Source: an uncultured Lachnospiraceae bacterium (GTDB taxonomy: Bacteria; Bacillota; Clostridia; Lachnospirales; Lachnospiraceae). Taken from it: a stretch of DNA of 64,000 nucleotides. A program made the translations under genes and the position numbers. Below, piece after piece: positions 8,911 to 17,551 of the stretch; the stretch's first letter is position 1; every line of letters starts with the position of its first letter. The notes beneath the pieces are model-generated. The model ran no database searches and was not told where the DNA came from. It saw only the letters and a list, made by a program, of their open reading frames with translations. The DNA lies in contig CAJUJM010000070.1 in the NCBI GenBank assembly GCA_910586755.1, positions 11,078 through 75,077 of the forward strand. The letters run 5' to 3'.

Positions 8911-10347
8911 ATGAACAGGAAAACATTTATCAGCAGAATGTTGATTTTATCTTTCATAATTTCCCTGATTGGAGGAAATACTGTATTTGCGGCCCCGGCG
9001 TGGACCGACGACTCCGGCGTAAGTTTGGAGTCGGAAGCGGGAATTGTTATAGACGCCCAGTCCGGAGCCGTGATATATGGAAAAAACAGCAAGGAACAAT
9101 ATTTTCCGGCCAGCATTACCAAGGTAATGACAGCCCTTTTGGTGCTGGAAAACTGCTCTATGGATGATATGGTGACATTTTCCCATGATGCAGTTTATAA
9201 TGTAGAATCCGGAAGTACCAATGCAGGAATAGACGAAGGAGAGCAGATGACGGTAAAGGACTGCCTTTACGCTATGATGCTGAAGTCTGCCAATGAGGCG
9301 GCCAACGCCCTGGCAGAGCATGTATCCGGCAGCAGGGAGGCCTTTGCGGACTTGATGACAGCCCGGGCAAAGGAGCTGGGATGTGAGAATACCAGCTTTA
9401 AAAATCCCAGCGGCTTAAATGATCCGGAACACTATACCACAGCCAGTGATTTTGCCCTGATTGTCCGGGCTGCCTGGAAGCTGGAGGGATTTCGGGAAAT
9501 AGAATCCAGGCTGACCTATCAACTCCCTCCTACCAGAAACGATCCTGAGGGCCTGATCATCCGCCAGGAGCACAAGATGATGCTGGAGTCCTGGGGCCAG
9601 TATTACGACCCTGAGGTAAAGGGAGGAAAGACCGGGTACACTATGCTTGCCGGGAATACCCTGGCCACCGTGGCAGAACGGGACGGAAGGACTCTGATTG
9701 TGGTGATTTTAAAAGGCAGCAAGCCGGATCACTATACCACTTATACGGATACCAGAAAGCTTTTAGATTATGGGTTTGAGGGATTTATCAATTATAATCC
9801 CGCACAGGAAGAGACAGATTTAACCGGACTGTTTGAAGAGCTAAAGGCTCTGGGAGCAAATCTGGGAGATGAAGCACAGATTACAATAGACACAGAAGGT
9901 ACGATTACCGTCCCGGCAGGGGCAGCATATTCGGATGCCGCCCGAAGCATCTCCACAGAGCTGGCCGCGGATGCTCCTTTCGGGGCAATCGCCCGCCTGG
10001 ACTATACTTACGAGGGAAGACCGGTTGGAAGCGCATATATAAAGACAGAACAAAACGTTTCCATTGTCACGGAACCGGAAAACCAGGGACAGGAAAGCCA
10101 AAATGCAGACAAAGAGGGCCGGAGAGGGATTCCGGGGATGTGGATTTTCATCGGAGCAGGAATTGCGGTTCTGGTGGCTTTGGCAGCAGGTCTGATTGTT
10201 ATGCGGAGCCGGCAGGTTAAGAAAGAACGGCAGAGACGGGAAGAGCGGATACAGGCCCGCAGGCGCAGGCTGGAAGAGTCCGGAATTTCCATGGAAGAAT
10301 TTGAACGCCTTTTAAAAGAGAAGCAGAATAAAGAAAAAGGATCGTAA
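8911..10347 (+). CDS. D-alanyl-D-alanine carboxypeptidase (PBP5/DacF type)
   Basis: Serine penicillin-binding protein of 478 residues that trims the terminal D-Ala from peptidoglycan stem peptides. A signal peptide ends near FAAPAW. The three active-site motifs are clear: Ser68-x-x-Lys71 (ASITKVMT), Ser126-x-Asn128 (KSANEAAN) and Lys240-Thr-Gly (GGKTGYT). A C-terminal membrane helix (about residues 410-432) and a basic, coiled tail place the enzyme on the outer face with a cytoplasmic end; this differs from the usual amphipathic anchor of DacA. It starts at ATG 8911 with GGAAAGG upstream, 15 bases after the transpeptidase gene. Confidence 0.93.
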   Translation: MNRKTFISRMLILSFIISLIGGNTVFAAPAWTDDSGVSLESEAGIVIDAQSGAVIYGKNSKEQYFPASITKVMTALLVLENCSMDDMVTFSHDAVYNVESGSTNAGIDEGEQMTVKDCLYAMMLKSANEAANALAEHVSGSREAFADLMTARAKELGCENTSFKNPSGLNDPEHYTTASDFALIVRAAWKLEGFREIESRLTYQLPPTRNDPEGLIIRQEHKMMLESWGQYYDPEVKGGKTGYTMLAGNTLATVAERDGRTLIVVILKGSKPDHYTTYTDTRKLLDYGFEGFINYNPAQEETDLTGLFEELKALGANLGDEAQITIDTEGTITVPAGAAYSDAARSISTELAADAPFGAIARLDYTYEGRPVGSAYIKTEQNVSIVTEPENQGQESQNADKEGRRGIPGMWIFIGAGIAVLVALAAGLIVMRSRQVKKERQRREERIQARRRRLEESGISMEEFERLLKEKQNKEKGS

Positions 10348-10350
10348 AAT

Positions 10351-11730
10351 ATGAGGCAGGAAGAGTATCATACTCCAAAGAGAAAGCCTGCCGGGGAAGC
10401 GGAAGCCGAAAAAAAACGGGTCCGGATCCACCGGGAGGAAGGATACGATTCCAGACAAAATATTCATTCATCTGGCGGCAGACGCGCTGCCGCTGCAGGG
10501 AGAAGGAGGAAAAAACCCGGCCGGAAAAAGGGCCAATGGGTGAAGTACCTCTTTCTTGTCCTTTTTATGCTGGCAGCTTCCGGGACCTTGGGTCTCTTTT
10601 TCTGGACCTATGCCATGATGAGCAGGATTCAAAAGGATCCGGAAATAAAGGTGGAGGAGATGACCAATCCCCACATTGATACAGACACCAGGCAGGTAAT
10701 GAGGGAGAACTGGACCATTGCCGTTTTCGGAGTGGACTCCACAGACGGCAGCCTGGGAAAAGGGGCCAACGCCGATGTGATTATGCTCTGCAATATCAAT
10801 CAGAAAACAGGAGCCATCCGGGTGGTATCGGTCTACCGGGATACCTGTATGAAGGTGGGGGAGAAGAACCCCTACAGAAAGATTAATGAGGCTTATGCCA
10901 GAGGCGGCATAAAACAGGCAGTGGAGGCCTTAAACGAAAATTTGGATATTGAAATTGACGATTACATTGCTGTCAACTGGAAGGCGGTTGCTGATGCTGT
11001 CAATCTGCTTGGCGGGATTGAGATGGATATCACCAGGGAAGAATTTCGTTATATCAATTCCTATATTACCAGCACGGTAAAAGGATCCGGGGTAGGCTCT
11101 TACCAGCTTGAGGCTCCGGGGCCCAATCATCTGGACGGAGTCCAGACAGTGGCCTACGCCAGGCTGCGAAAAATGGATACAGACTTTCAGAGGACCGAAA
11201 GGCAGAGAGAGGTTCTAAAGAAGGTGTTGGAAAAGGCAAAAGCCGCCGATTTAAGCGTGCTGAACAATATCCTTATGGGAGTATTGCCCCAAACTATGAG
11301 CAGCCTGGAGATGGACAGCCTGATTCCCATTGCGGCCAATTTGAAAAAGTACCATCTGGAGGACACAGCCGGTTTTCCTTTTGATTTGGAAACCAAACGG
11401 ATTCGGGAAAATCGAAAGGGGATTGACTATGTATTTCCATTGGATTTAGAGAGCAATGTAGGAAAGCTTCATCAGTTTTTATATGGAACAGAAGGGTACG
11501 CGCCGTCGCAGCAGGTAAGAGAAATCAGCGGGGCGGTGGAGGAAAAGAGAAGGACCAGTTCTCCCCCGGCAAAAGCGCCGGAAACAAAAGAAAAGTCTGA
11601 GAAAGAGACAAAGAGAGAGTCCAAGCCGGAGACGGAGCAGGAACAGGAATCCCGGCCCGATTCCGTCCTCCCCACCACAGAGGCTTTTAATCCCACTGCC
11701 CCCGAACTTTTTCAGACGCCGATACTATAA
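10351..11730 (+). CDS. LCP (LytR-CpsA-Psr) family glycopolymer transferase
   Basis: Membrane-bound enzyme of 459 residues that attaches anionic glycopolymers such as teichoic acid or capsule to peptidoglycan. A very basic 60-residue cytoplasmic N-terminus precedes one membrane helix (about 64-88). The LCP domain then shows FGVDS near residue 125, DVIML, the VVSVYRDT block with the conserved Arg/Asp, KINEAYARGG, the NWKAVADAVNLLGGIEMD segment and an AYARLRKMDTDFQRTERQ motif. The last 75 residues are disordered, rich in Lys, Glu and Pro. It begins three bases after the carboxypeptidase stop, so the two are cotranscribed with the transpeptidase. Confidence 0.93.
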   Translation: MRQEEYHTPKRKPAGEAEAEKKRVRIHREEGYDSRQNIHSSGGRRAAAAGRRRKKPGRKKGQWVKYLFLVLFMLAASGTLGLFFWTYAMMSRIQKDPEIKVEEMTNPHIDTDTRQVMRENWTIAVFGVDSTDGSLGKGANADVIMLCNINQKTGAIRVVSVYRDTCMKVGEKNPYRKINEAYARGGIKQAVEALNENLDIEIDDYIAVNWKAVADAVNLLGGIEMDITREEFRYINSYITSTVKGSGVGSYQLEAPGPNHLDGVQTVAYARLRKMDTDFQRTERQREVLKKVLEKAKAADLSVLNNILMGVLPQTMSSLEMDSLIPIAANLKKYHLEDTAGFPFDLETKRIRENRKGIDYVFPLDLESNVGKLHQFLYGTEGYAPSQQVREISGAVEEKRRTSSPPAKAPETKEKSEKETKRESKPETEQEQESRPDSVLPTTEAFNPTAPELFQTPIL

Positions 11731-11744
11731 GGAGGATTAGATTT

Positions 11745-12197
11745 ATGTTAGAAGTTGGAACAAAAGCCCCGGAGTTTACCTTGCCGGATCAGGATGGAAA
11801 CCAGGTGAGCCTGGGGGATTTCAGAGGGAAAAAGGTGATTTTATATTTTTATCCGAAAGACAACACCCCCGGATGTACGGCCCAGGCCTGCGGATTTGGG
11901 GAACTTTTTCCACGGTTTCAGGAAAAGGATGGAATTGTGTTGGGAGTCAGCAGGGATACGGTGGCTTCCCACAAGAAATTCCAGGAGAAATACAGCCTTC
12001 CATTCCCATTGCTTTCCGATACGGAGCTTGCTGTCATAAAGGCCTACGACGTATGGCAGGAGAAAAACATGTATGGGAAGAAAACCATGGGAGTGGTTCG
12101 CACCACCTATATGATAGATGAAGAAGGAACCATTGTACAAGCTTTTGGAAAGGTAAAAGCAAAGGAGAATCCGGCCCAGATGCTGGAGCTTTTATAA
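11745..12197 (+). CDS. bcp: Thiol peroxidase, Bcp/PrxQ-type peroxiredoxin
   Basis: Cytoplasmic peroxiredoxin of 150 residues that reduces hydrogen and organic peroxides with electrons from thioredoxin. The active-site block YPKDNTPGCTAQACGF holds Cys44 (peroxidatic) and Cys49 (resolving by analogy with Bcp). The remaining fold is standard: VLGVSRD, PFPLLSDTE, and VVRTTYMID near the C-terminus. The start at 11745 follows an AAGGAGG site. It is directly followed by yaaA, making a peroxide-defence pair, suitable for an anaerobe meeting oxygen. Confidence 0.95.
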   Translation: MLEVGTKAPEFTLPDQDGNQVSLGDFRGKKVILYFYPKDNTPGCTAQACGFGELFPRFQEKDGIVLGVSRDTVASHKKFQEKYSLPFPLLSDTELAVIKAYDVWQEKNMYGKKTMGVVRTTYMIDEEGTIVQAFGKVKAKENPAQMLELL

Positions 12198-12206
12198 AGG
12201 CCGTAT

Positions 12207-13022
12207 ATGAAAATCATCATTTCACCTGCCAAGAAAATGAATGAAAACACAGACTATTTTCCGGCAGAAAGGATTCCGGTATTTACGGAACGCACCAAAA
12301 TACTTTTGGAAAAGATAAGATCGCTTACCTTTGAGGAAGCCAAAGAGGTATGGCAGTGCAACCAGAAGCTGGCAGATCTGAATTATAACAGATTCCGCCG
12401 TATGACTCCGGACAGTCTCCACAACCTGCCTGCTATGACTCCCGCCCTTATGGCCTATGAGGGGATCCAGTACCAGTATCTGTCCCCCATGACCTTTGAG
12501 GAAAAGGAATGGCAGTATACAAAAGACCACCTTCGGATCCTGTCGGGCTTTTACGGTATTTTGCATCCCTTTGACGGAGTGTTCCCTTACCGTCTGGAGA
12601 TGCAGGCAAAGCTTCCGGCAGATGGCTCCAAAGACCTATATGAATTTTGGGGAAGGCGTCTGTATGACAGCCTGATTTTAGAGGAACCGGACAGGAACCC
12701 GGTGATCCTGAATCTGGCTTCCAGGGAGTATTCTCAATGCATAGAACCCTGGCTAAACGGGCCTGTCCGGTTCATCACCTGCGTATTCGGCGAGAGAAAA
12801 GACGGAAAAGTCCGGCAGAAGGCCACTCTGGCTAAGATGGCAAGAGGGGAGATGGTCCGGTTCCTGGCCGGAAACCAGATAACCCATCCGGAAGGGATAA
12901 AAGATTTTAAAGGACTGGGATTTTCCTATTCCCCGGAACATTCCCTGGTAAAAACCGGAAAGAACGGAGAAATACTGGAGACAGATACGTTTATCAAAGA
13001 AGAAGGAAGATTATGTACATAG
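12207..13022 (+). CDS. yaaA: Peroxide stress protein YaaA
   Basis: DUF328/UPF0246 family protein of 271 residues. In Escherichia coli YaaA limits free iron and DNA damage during peroxide stress. The diagnostic start MKIIISPAKKM is present, together with a YNRFRRMTPDS region, ALMAYEGIQYQYL, ILSGFYGILHPFDGVFPYRLEM, NLASREYS and the C-terminal FKGLGFSYSPE. It starts 9 bases after bcp, so the two are likely cotranscribed, and overlaps the next gene by 10 bases. Function is by homology and by its neighbour. Confidence 0.94.
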   Translation: MKIIISPAKKMNENTDYFPAERIPVFTERTKILLEKIRSLTFEEAKEVWQCNQKLADLNYNRFRRMTPDSLHNLPAMTPALMAYEGIQYQYLSPMTFEEKEWQYTKDHLRILSGFYGILHPFDGVFPYRLEMQAKLPADGSKDLYEFWGRRLYDSLILEEPDRNPVILNLASREYSQCIEPWLNGPVRFITCVFGERKDGKVRQKATLAKMARGEMVRFLAGNQITHPEGIKDFKGLGFSYSPEHSLVKTGKNGEILETDTFIKEEGRLCT

Positions 13023-16000
13023 CAGATTTACACATTCATTCCCGGTACTCCAGAGCTACCAGCCGGGACTGTACCCCGGAATATTTGGATCTCTGGGCGA
13101 AAAAGAAGGGGATTGACCTGGTAGGGACCGGAGATTTTACCCACCCGGCCTGGAGAGAAGAGCTGGAGGAAAAGCTGGAGCCGGAGGGAAACGGCCTGTA
13201 CTGCCTGAAGAAGGAGTATTGTCTGGAAAACCCGACGGCAGGAGGGGGAGAGGCCCGGTTTGTCATCACAGGGGAGATCAGCTCCATTTATAAGAAAAAC
13301 GGCCGTGTCCGCAAGGTACACAGCCTGATTTTGCTGCCTGGCCTTGAGGATGCATTTCGGGTGTCCAAAAAGCTGGAATCCATCGGCAATATCCATTCCG
13401 ACGGAAGGCCGATTTTAGGGCTGGACTGCCGGGATCTTCTGGAGATCCTTTTAGAGCTGTCCCCCAAATCCATCTATATACCCGCCCATATCTGGACCCC
13501 TCATTTCTCGCTGCTGGGGGCTTTCTCAGGCTTTGACACCGTGGAGGAATGTTTTGAAGACCTGACTCCTTATATCCATGCCGTGGAGACCGGATTGTCA
13601 TCGGACCCGCCTATGAACTGGCGGCTGTCTATGCTGGATTCTTATCAGCTGGTATCCAATTCCGACGCACATTCCCCGGGAAAGCTGGGGCGGGAGGCCA
13701 ATCTGTTTCAGATTCCGTTAAGCTATGAAGGATTGTACCAGGCCATTGAAACCGGAGAGGGCCTGGAAGGGACCATTGAATTCTTCCCGGAGGAAGGAAA
13801 ATACCATTTTGACGGCCACCGTAAATGCCATCTGTGCCTGACTCCGGATCAGACTCTCCAATATGGGGGGAAATGTCCGGTGTGCGGCAAAAAAATTACC
13901 ATTGGCGTTGCCAACCGGGCCCAGCAGCTGGCTGACAGGCCGGAGGGTTTTGTAAGGCCCGGAGCCAAACCCTTTGAGAGCCTGGTTCCTCTTTTAGAGG
14001 TGATTGCCGCCTCCACAAAACGCTCTGCCGCCAGCGTCAAGGTTTTAAACCAGTATGAGGATATGTTAAAAAAGCTGGGGCCGGAGTTTTCTATTTTAAG
14101 GGAAGTTCCCATAGAGGAGATTAAAGAAACTTCCGGCCGCCTGATTGCCCAGGGGATTTCGCGCCTGCGGGAAGGAAAGGTGGAGCGGATCCCCGGCTTT
14201 GACGGAGAATACGGAACCATACGCCTGTTCGCTCCCGGGGAGATTGAAAAGACAGACGGGCAGATGGATTTATTCGGCAGCTTTGGCGTGGAGATGGCCC
14301 AGGCTCAGCCGGCTCTTTCGGCCGCTTCCCTGGGGACAGAGGAAGAAGCCCTTTTAAAAGACCCGCTGTCAGGAGACTCTTTGCCCGAAGACCCGGCCAC
14401 TCTTACAGAAGAAGCCCGGGAACCGCAGCCAGGAGGACTGAATCCTGCCCAGCAAAGGGCAGTGGAATCTGTGGACCGGGCGGTTGCGGTAATTGCAGGC
14501 CCGGGAACCGGAAAGACCAAAACCCTGGTAGAGCGGATTTTGTGGCTTTTGGAAAACCGCAAGGTGGGGCCCTCGGAGATTACGGCAGTTACCTTTACCA
14601 ATAAAGCCGCAACAGAGATGAAGGAGAGGCTGAAAAAAGAGCTGGGAAGTGTCCGCTCTCTTAACCGAATGCAGATAGGAACCTTCCACTCCATCTGCTT
14701 AAAATTTTTAAAAGACAAGCTGCCCTCTTTTTCCGTGGCGGATCCGTGGACCAAAACCCGGCTGGCCGGGGAAGCCATGGAGCAGTTTTCCCTGTCCTCC
14801 AAGCCGGATCAATTCTTAAGGGAAGTATCCTTATATAAAGCTTCGGGGGAAAAGGACTGGGAGGCAGAGAAAATCCAGGCCATAGAATACTTTCAGGACA
14901 GCCTGAAGAAAATGGATTACCTGGATTATGATGATCTTCTGATAGAAACCTTAAAGCTCCTAAAAAGCGGAACAGATTGGAACCAAAAGGCATTTTCCTA
15001 CCTGCTGGTAGACGAATTTCAGGATATCAGCCCCCTGCAGTTTCAGCTGATTTTAGAGTGGAATAAAGAGGGCAGAGAACTGTTTGTAATTGGAGATCCG
15101 GATCAGTCTATATATGGCTTTCGGGGGGCAGATGCAGGATGCTTTGAAGCTTTAAAAGCCATAGAGCCAAATCTTTCCACCGTCTTCCTCACAGACAATT
15201 ACCGTTCAGCGCCGCCTGTTGTAAAGGCAGGGGCGGCAGTGATCTCCCATAACCCGGGAGGGATAAGGGAGTTTACGCCCCACCGGCCGGGAGATGAGAA
15301 AATCCGGGTGGTTCAGGCATCCGGGGATCTTGGGGAGGCCATATTTGTTGCAAAAGAGATTAACCGGATGACCGGCGGAATTGACATGCTGGATGCGGCA
15401 GACAATGTCCGCAGCCGGGAAGGAATGGCAGTTCGAAGCTTTTCCGAGATTGCCGTTTTATACCGGACCAGGCGTCAGGGGGCGATTTTGGAAAAATGCC
15501 TGAAAAAGGAGAGTATCCCTTACATAGTAGCCGGACAGGACGATTTCCTCACAGATCCGGCGGTCCAGGGAAGCCTTGCATTTTTCCGCTACCTGTTGCA
15601 AAATGACGATAAGCTGGCCCTGGAGCAATGCCGGAGGCTTTTGTGGGAGCCAGAGGAAAACGCCTTATCTCCAATCATATTCCAACAGGGTGTAGAAGAA
15701 TTGGGGCCGAAAATAAAAAAGGCAGCCCCCGCCAAGTTTCTGGATGCCTGGATAGAAAGGCTGGGAAAGACCGATCACAGGGAGGCCTTAGAGCAGCTCC
15801 GATCCTCCTCTCTTTTCTATAAAACAATGGGCGAATTCCTGGATGCCGTGACTTTGGGGACAGAAGGGGACATCAGACGGTGCGGTGGAAAATCCTACAC
15901 CCCGGATATGGTGACCCTGATGACCATTCACGCATCTAAGGGACTGGAATTTCCGGCAGTGATGATCTGCGGAGTAAATCAGAAGACACTGCCCTTGGAG

Positions 16001-16219
16001 ACAGAAAAGGGGGAGTCAGACTTAGAAGAAGAACGCCGTTTATTTTTTGTTGGAATGACCCGGGCAAAGGAAGAGCTAATCCTGACAGTTTCCGGGGAAC
16101 CGTCCAGGTTTTTAGACGAAATTCCCCGGGAGCTTACAGAAAAAGAGAGGGCCGGGAAAGGGACAAAGGAAGAGGGAGGAAAGCAGATCAGTTTGTTTGA
16201 ATTGTTTCCTGCCTTTTAA
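13013..16219 (+). CDS. PHP-domain/UvrD superfamily 1 helicase fusion
   Basis: Large protein of 1068 residues joining two functions. Residues 1 to about 265 form a PHP metallophosphoesterase-like domain (DLHIHSRYSR, GTGDFTHP, ITGEIS, SNSDAHSPG). A short zinc knuckle with two Cys pairs (CHLC and CPVC) lies near 270-292. From about 480 it is a UvrD/Rep-type helicase: a Q motif (LNPAQQRAV), Walker A AGPGTGKTK near 495, FTNKAA, the DEFQD box near 666, GDPDQSIYGFRGAD, and the C-terminal motifs TIHASKGLEF and FVGMTRAKEEL. This layout suggests DNA unwinding with an attached phosphatase or nuclease; the activity of the PHP half is inferred. It overlaps yaaA and ends against the convergent lacI-type gene with a 4-base overlap. 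Confidence 0.9.
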   Translation: MYIADLHIHSRYSRATSRDCTPEYLDLWAKKKGIDLVGTGDFTHPAWREELEEKLEPEGNGLYCLKKEYCLENPTAGGGEARFVITGEISSIYKKNGRVRKVHSLILLPGLEDAFRVSKKLESIGNIHSDGRPILGLDCRDLLEILLELSPKSIYIPAHIWTPHFSLLGAFSGFDTVEECFEDLTPYIHAVETGLSSDPPMNWRLSMLDSYQLVSNSDAHSPGKLGREANLFQIPLSYEGLYQAIETGEGLEGTIEFFPEEGKYHFDGHRKCHLCLTPDQTLQYGGKCPVCGKKITIGVANRAQQLADRPEGFVRPGAKPFESLVPLLEVIAASTKRSAASVKVLNQYEDMLKKLGPEFSILREVPIEEIKETSGRLIAQGISRLREGKVERIPGFDGEYGTIRLFAPGEIEKTDGQMDLFGSFGVEMAQAQPALSAASLGTEEEALLKDPLSGDSLPEDPATLTEEAREPQPGGLNPAQQRAVESVDRAVAVIAGPGTGKTKTLVERILWLLENRKVGPSEITAVTFTNKAATEMKERLKKELGSVRSLNRMQIGTFHSICLKFLKDKLPSFSVADPWTKTRLAGEAMEQFSLSSKPDQFLREVSLYKASGEKDWEAEKIQAIEYFQDSLKKMDYLDYDDLLIETLKLLKSGTDWNQKAFSYLLVDEFQDISPLQFQLILEWNKEGRELFVIGDPDQSIYGFRGADAGCFEALKAIEPNLSTVFLTDNYRSAPPVVKAGAAVISHNPGGIREFTPHRPGDEKIRVVQASGDLGEAIFVAKEINRMTGGIDMLDAADNVRSREGMAVRSFSEIAVLYRTRRQGAILEKCLKKESIPYIVAGQDDFLTDPAVQGSLAFFRYLLQNDDKLALEQCRRLLWEPEENALSPIIFQQGVEELGPKIKKAAPAKFLDAWIERLGKTDHREALEQLRSSSLFYKTMGEFLDAVTLGTEGDIRRCGGKSYTPDMVTLMTIHASKGLEFPAVMICGVNQKTLPLETEKGESDLEEERRLFFVGMTRAKEELILTVSGEPSRFLDEIPRELTEKERAGKGTKEEGGKQISLFELFPAF

Positions 16220-17235
16220 AAGAGAGAGACCACTGACTGTCTCTCAACAATATCCACATCCATCATCACATAAGAAGGGCTCTGAGTGGCGCCGGTACGG
16301 ATTTTTTCCAATAAAAGCCTGGTAGCCAACAGGGCCTTTTCCGGTATGTTTTGGGAGATAGAGGTAAGCTTTGGGACTGTGTACTGGCATAATTTTAAGT
16401 TATCATAGCCGATAACAGACAGATCAATGGGGATTCGATAGCCGCTTAGGCGGGCGCCTTCCATAACTCCGATAGCGCAAATATCCGCTGTGGTAACCAC
16501 GGCAGTGATTTCATTCCGGCCGGTGGCAATTTTTTTTCCGGCCAGGATGCCGTCTTCATAGGAGGGGGAGTAGTGGAACACATATTCCGGGCGAAATGGA
16601 ATACCGCTTTCTTCCAATGCCTGGCAGTATCCATTGAAACGGCTGGTAAGCAGGGCATTACCTTCATAGTTGGCCACAAAACCAATGTGGGTATGGCCGT
16701 GGTTGATCATATACTTGGTGGACAGATAAAGGCCTTTCTGGTCATCCGAAGTAATGTTGATCAGATCCGGCTGCTTTAGAGAACTGTCAAAAATCGCTAC
16801 CGGACAGGCGGATTCCTCCAAAAGCTGGGGCAGATACTCCTGGCAGTCCGGATAGAGAAATATAATACCGTCTACATTCCAATTCTTTAAAAGCGTGGAA
16901 AGATCCATCTGCCGGGAAATGGAACGGACCATGGTGTAATATCCGTTTTTCCGAAGCTCCTTTTCAATCGTGCCGATCATGGAGCTGACATAAGGGTTTT
17001 CCATCAGGTTAGATTCCTGCTCATCCAATTCAGGGGACAGGATGATCCCAATAATATTGGAGGTTTTATTGGTAAGGCTGCGGGCGCTTAAGTTGGGGAC
17101 GTATCCGCACTCTTCAATAATTGCATTTACTTTTTCAATTGTCTTTTCTGAGACCCGGTTGTGCTTGCCGTTGATGACATTGGACACGGTCATCATGCTG
17201 ACGCCGGCTCTGTCTGCAATATCTTTTAATGTCAT
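16216..17235 (-). CDS. LacI family transcriptional regulator of the alpha-glucoside island
   Basis: Sugar-responsive repressor of 339 residues. The N-terminal helix-turn-helix (TLKDIADRAGVSMMTVSNVINGKHNRVS) is the LacI type, followed by the hinge and a periplasmic-binding-protein-like effector domain (GIILSP, DGIIFLYP, GFVANYEGNALLTSRFNGY, VIGYDN). It reads away from the sugar importer and is divergent from it, so it probably represses that operon and itself; a palindromic site lies downstream of each promoter. The inducer is likely an alpha-glucoside, from the neighbours. Its stop codon overlaps the convergent helicase gene by 4 bases, and no terminator was seen between them. Confidence 0.92.
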   Translation of the reverse strand: MTLKDIADRAGVSMMTVSNVINGKHNRVSEKTIEKVNAIIEECGYVPNLSARSLTNKTSNIIGIILSPELDEQESNLMENPYVSSMIGTIEKELRKNGYYTMVRSISRQMDLSTLLKNWNVDGIIFLYPDCQEYLPQLLEESACPVAIFDSSLKQPDLINITSDDQKGLYLSTKYMINHGHTHIGFVANYEGNALLTSRFNGYCQALEESGIPFRPEYVFHYSPSYEDGILAGKKIATGRNEITAVVTTADICAIGVMEGARLSGYRIPIDLSVIGYDNLKLCQYTVPKLTSISQNIPEKALLATRLLLEKIRTGATQSPSYVMMDVDIVERQSVVSLF

Positions 17236-17308
17236 AATCCAATACCACTTTCTGTGAAATTTTGATTCTCCTGATTTATAAAATGTAGAGACTGAGAGAA
17301 AACAAAAG

Positions 17309-17318
17309 GTTTATAAAC
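17309..17318. promoter_or_regulatory. Candidate auto-operator of the LacI-type gene
   Basis: GTTTATAAAC is a perfect 10-base palindrome placed about 13-22 bases downstream of the expected start of the regulator's transcript. The position suits repression, but its centre is TA rather than the CG usual for LacI operators, so the call is tentative. Confidence 0.35.
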
Positions 17319-17337
17319 TAAAATTGTAGCTATAAGT

Positions 17338-17366
17338 AGTATAAAATAAATAAAAAGAAATGTCAA
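17338..17366 (-). promoter_or_regulatory. Sigma-A promoter of the LacI-type regulator
   Basis: On the minus strand TTGACA (complement of 17361-17366) and TATACT (complement of 17338-17343) are separated by exactly 17 bases. It sits about 100 bases before the regulator's start codon. Confidence 0.8.
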
Positions 17367-17451
17367 CAAGGGACGCTTCTACGACTTATAGTAAATATGC
17401 ATAATAATTTACAAATAAAACTAGATAAAATACCGAAAAAGCAATTACATA

Positions 17452-17478
17452 TTGACAAAAGCACTAGATAATGATACT
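17452..17478 (+). promoter_or_regulatory. Probable promoter of the sugar ABC operon
   Basis: TTGACA at 17452-17457 is followed after 15 bases by GATACT at 17473-17478, a usable but imperfect -10. It lies 74 bases before the start of the binding-protein gene and immediately upstream of the palindromic operator. Confidence 0.6.
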
Positions 17479-17489
17479 TTAATTATAGA

Positions 17490-17501
17490 TTTAGCGCTAA
17501 A
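17490..17501. promoter_or_regulatory. LacI-type operator before the sugar ABC operon
   Basis: TTTAGCGCTAAA is a perfect 12-base palindrome with the central CG typical of LacI-family operators. It falls about 5-16 bases after the expected transcription start, where bound repressor would block RNA polymerase. Confidence 0.7.
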
Positions 17502-17551
17502 CTTAAAACGGGTTAGAAAGTATAGAGAAATTCATGAAAGGAGTATTTATT

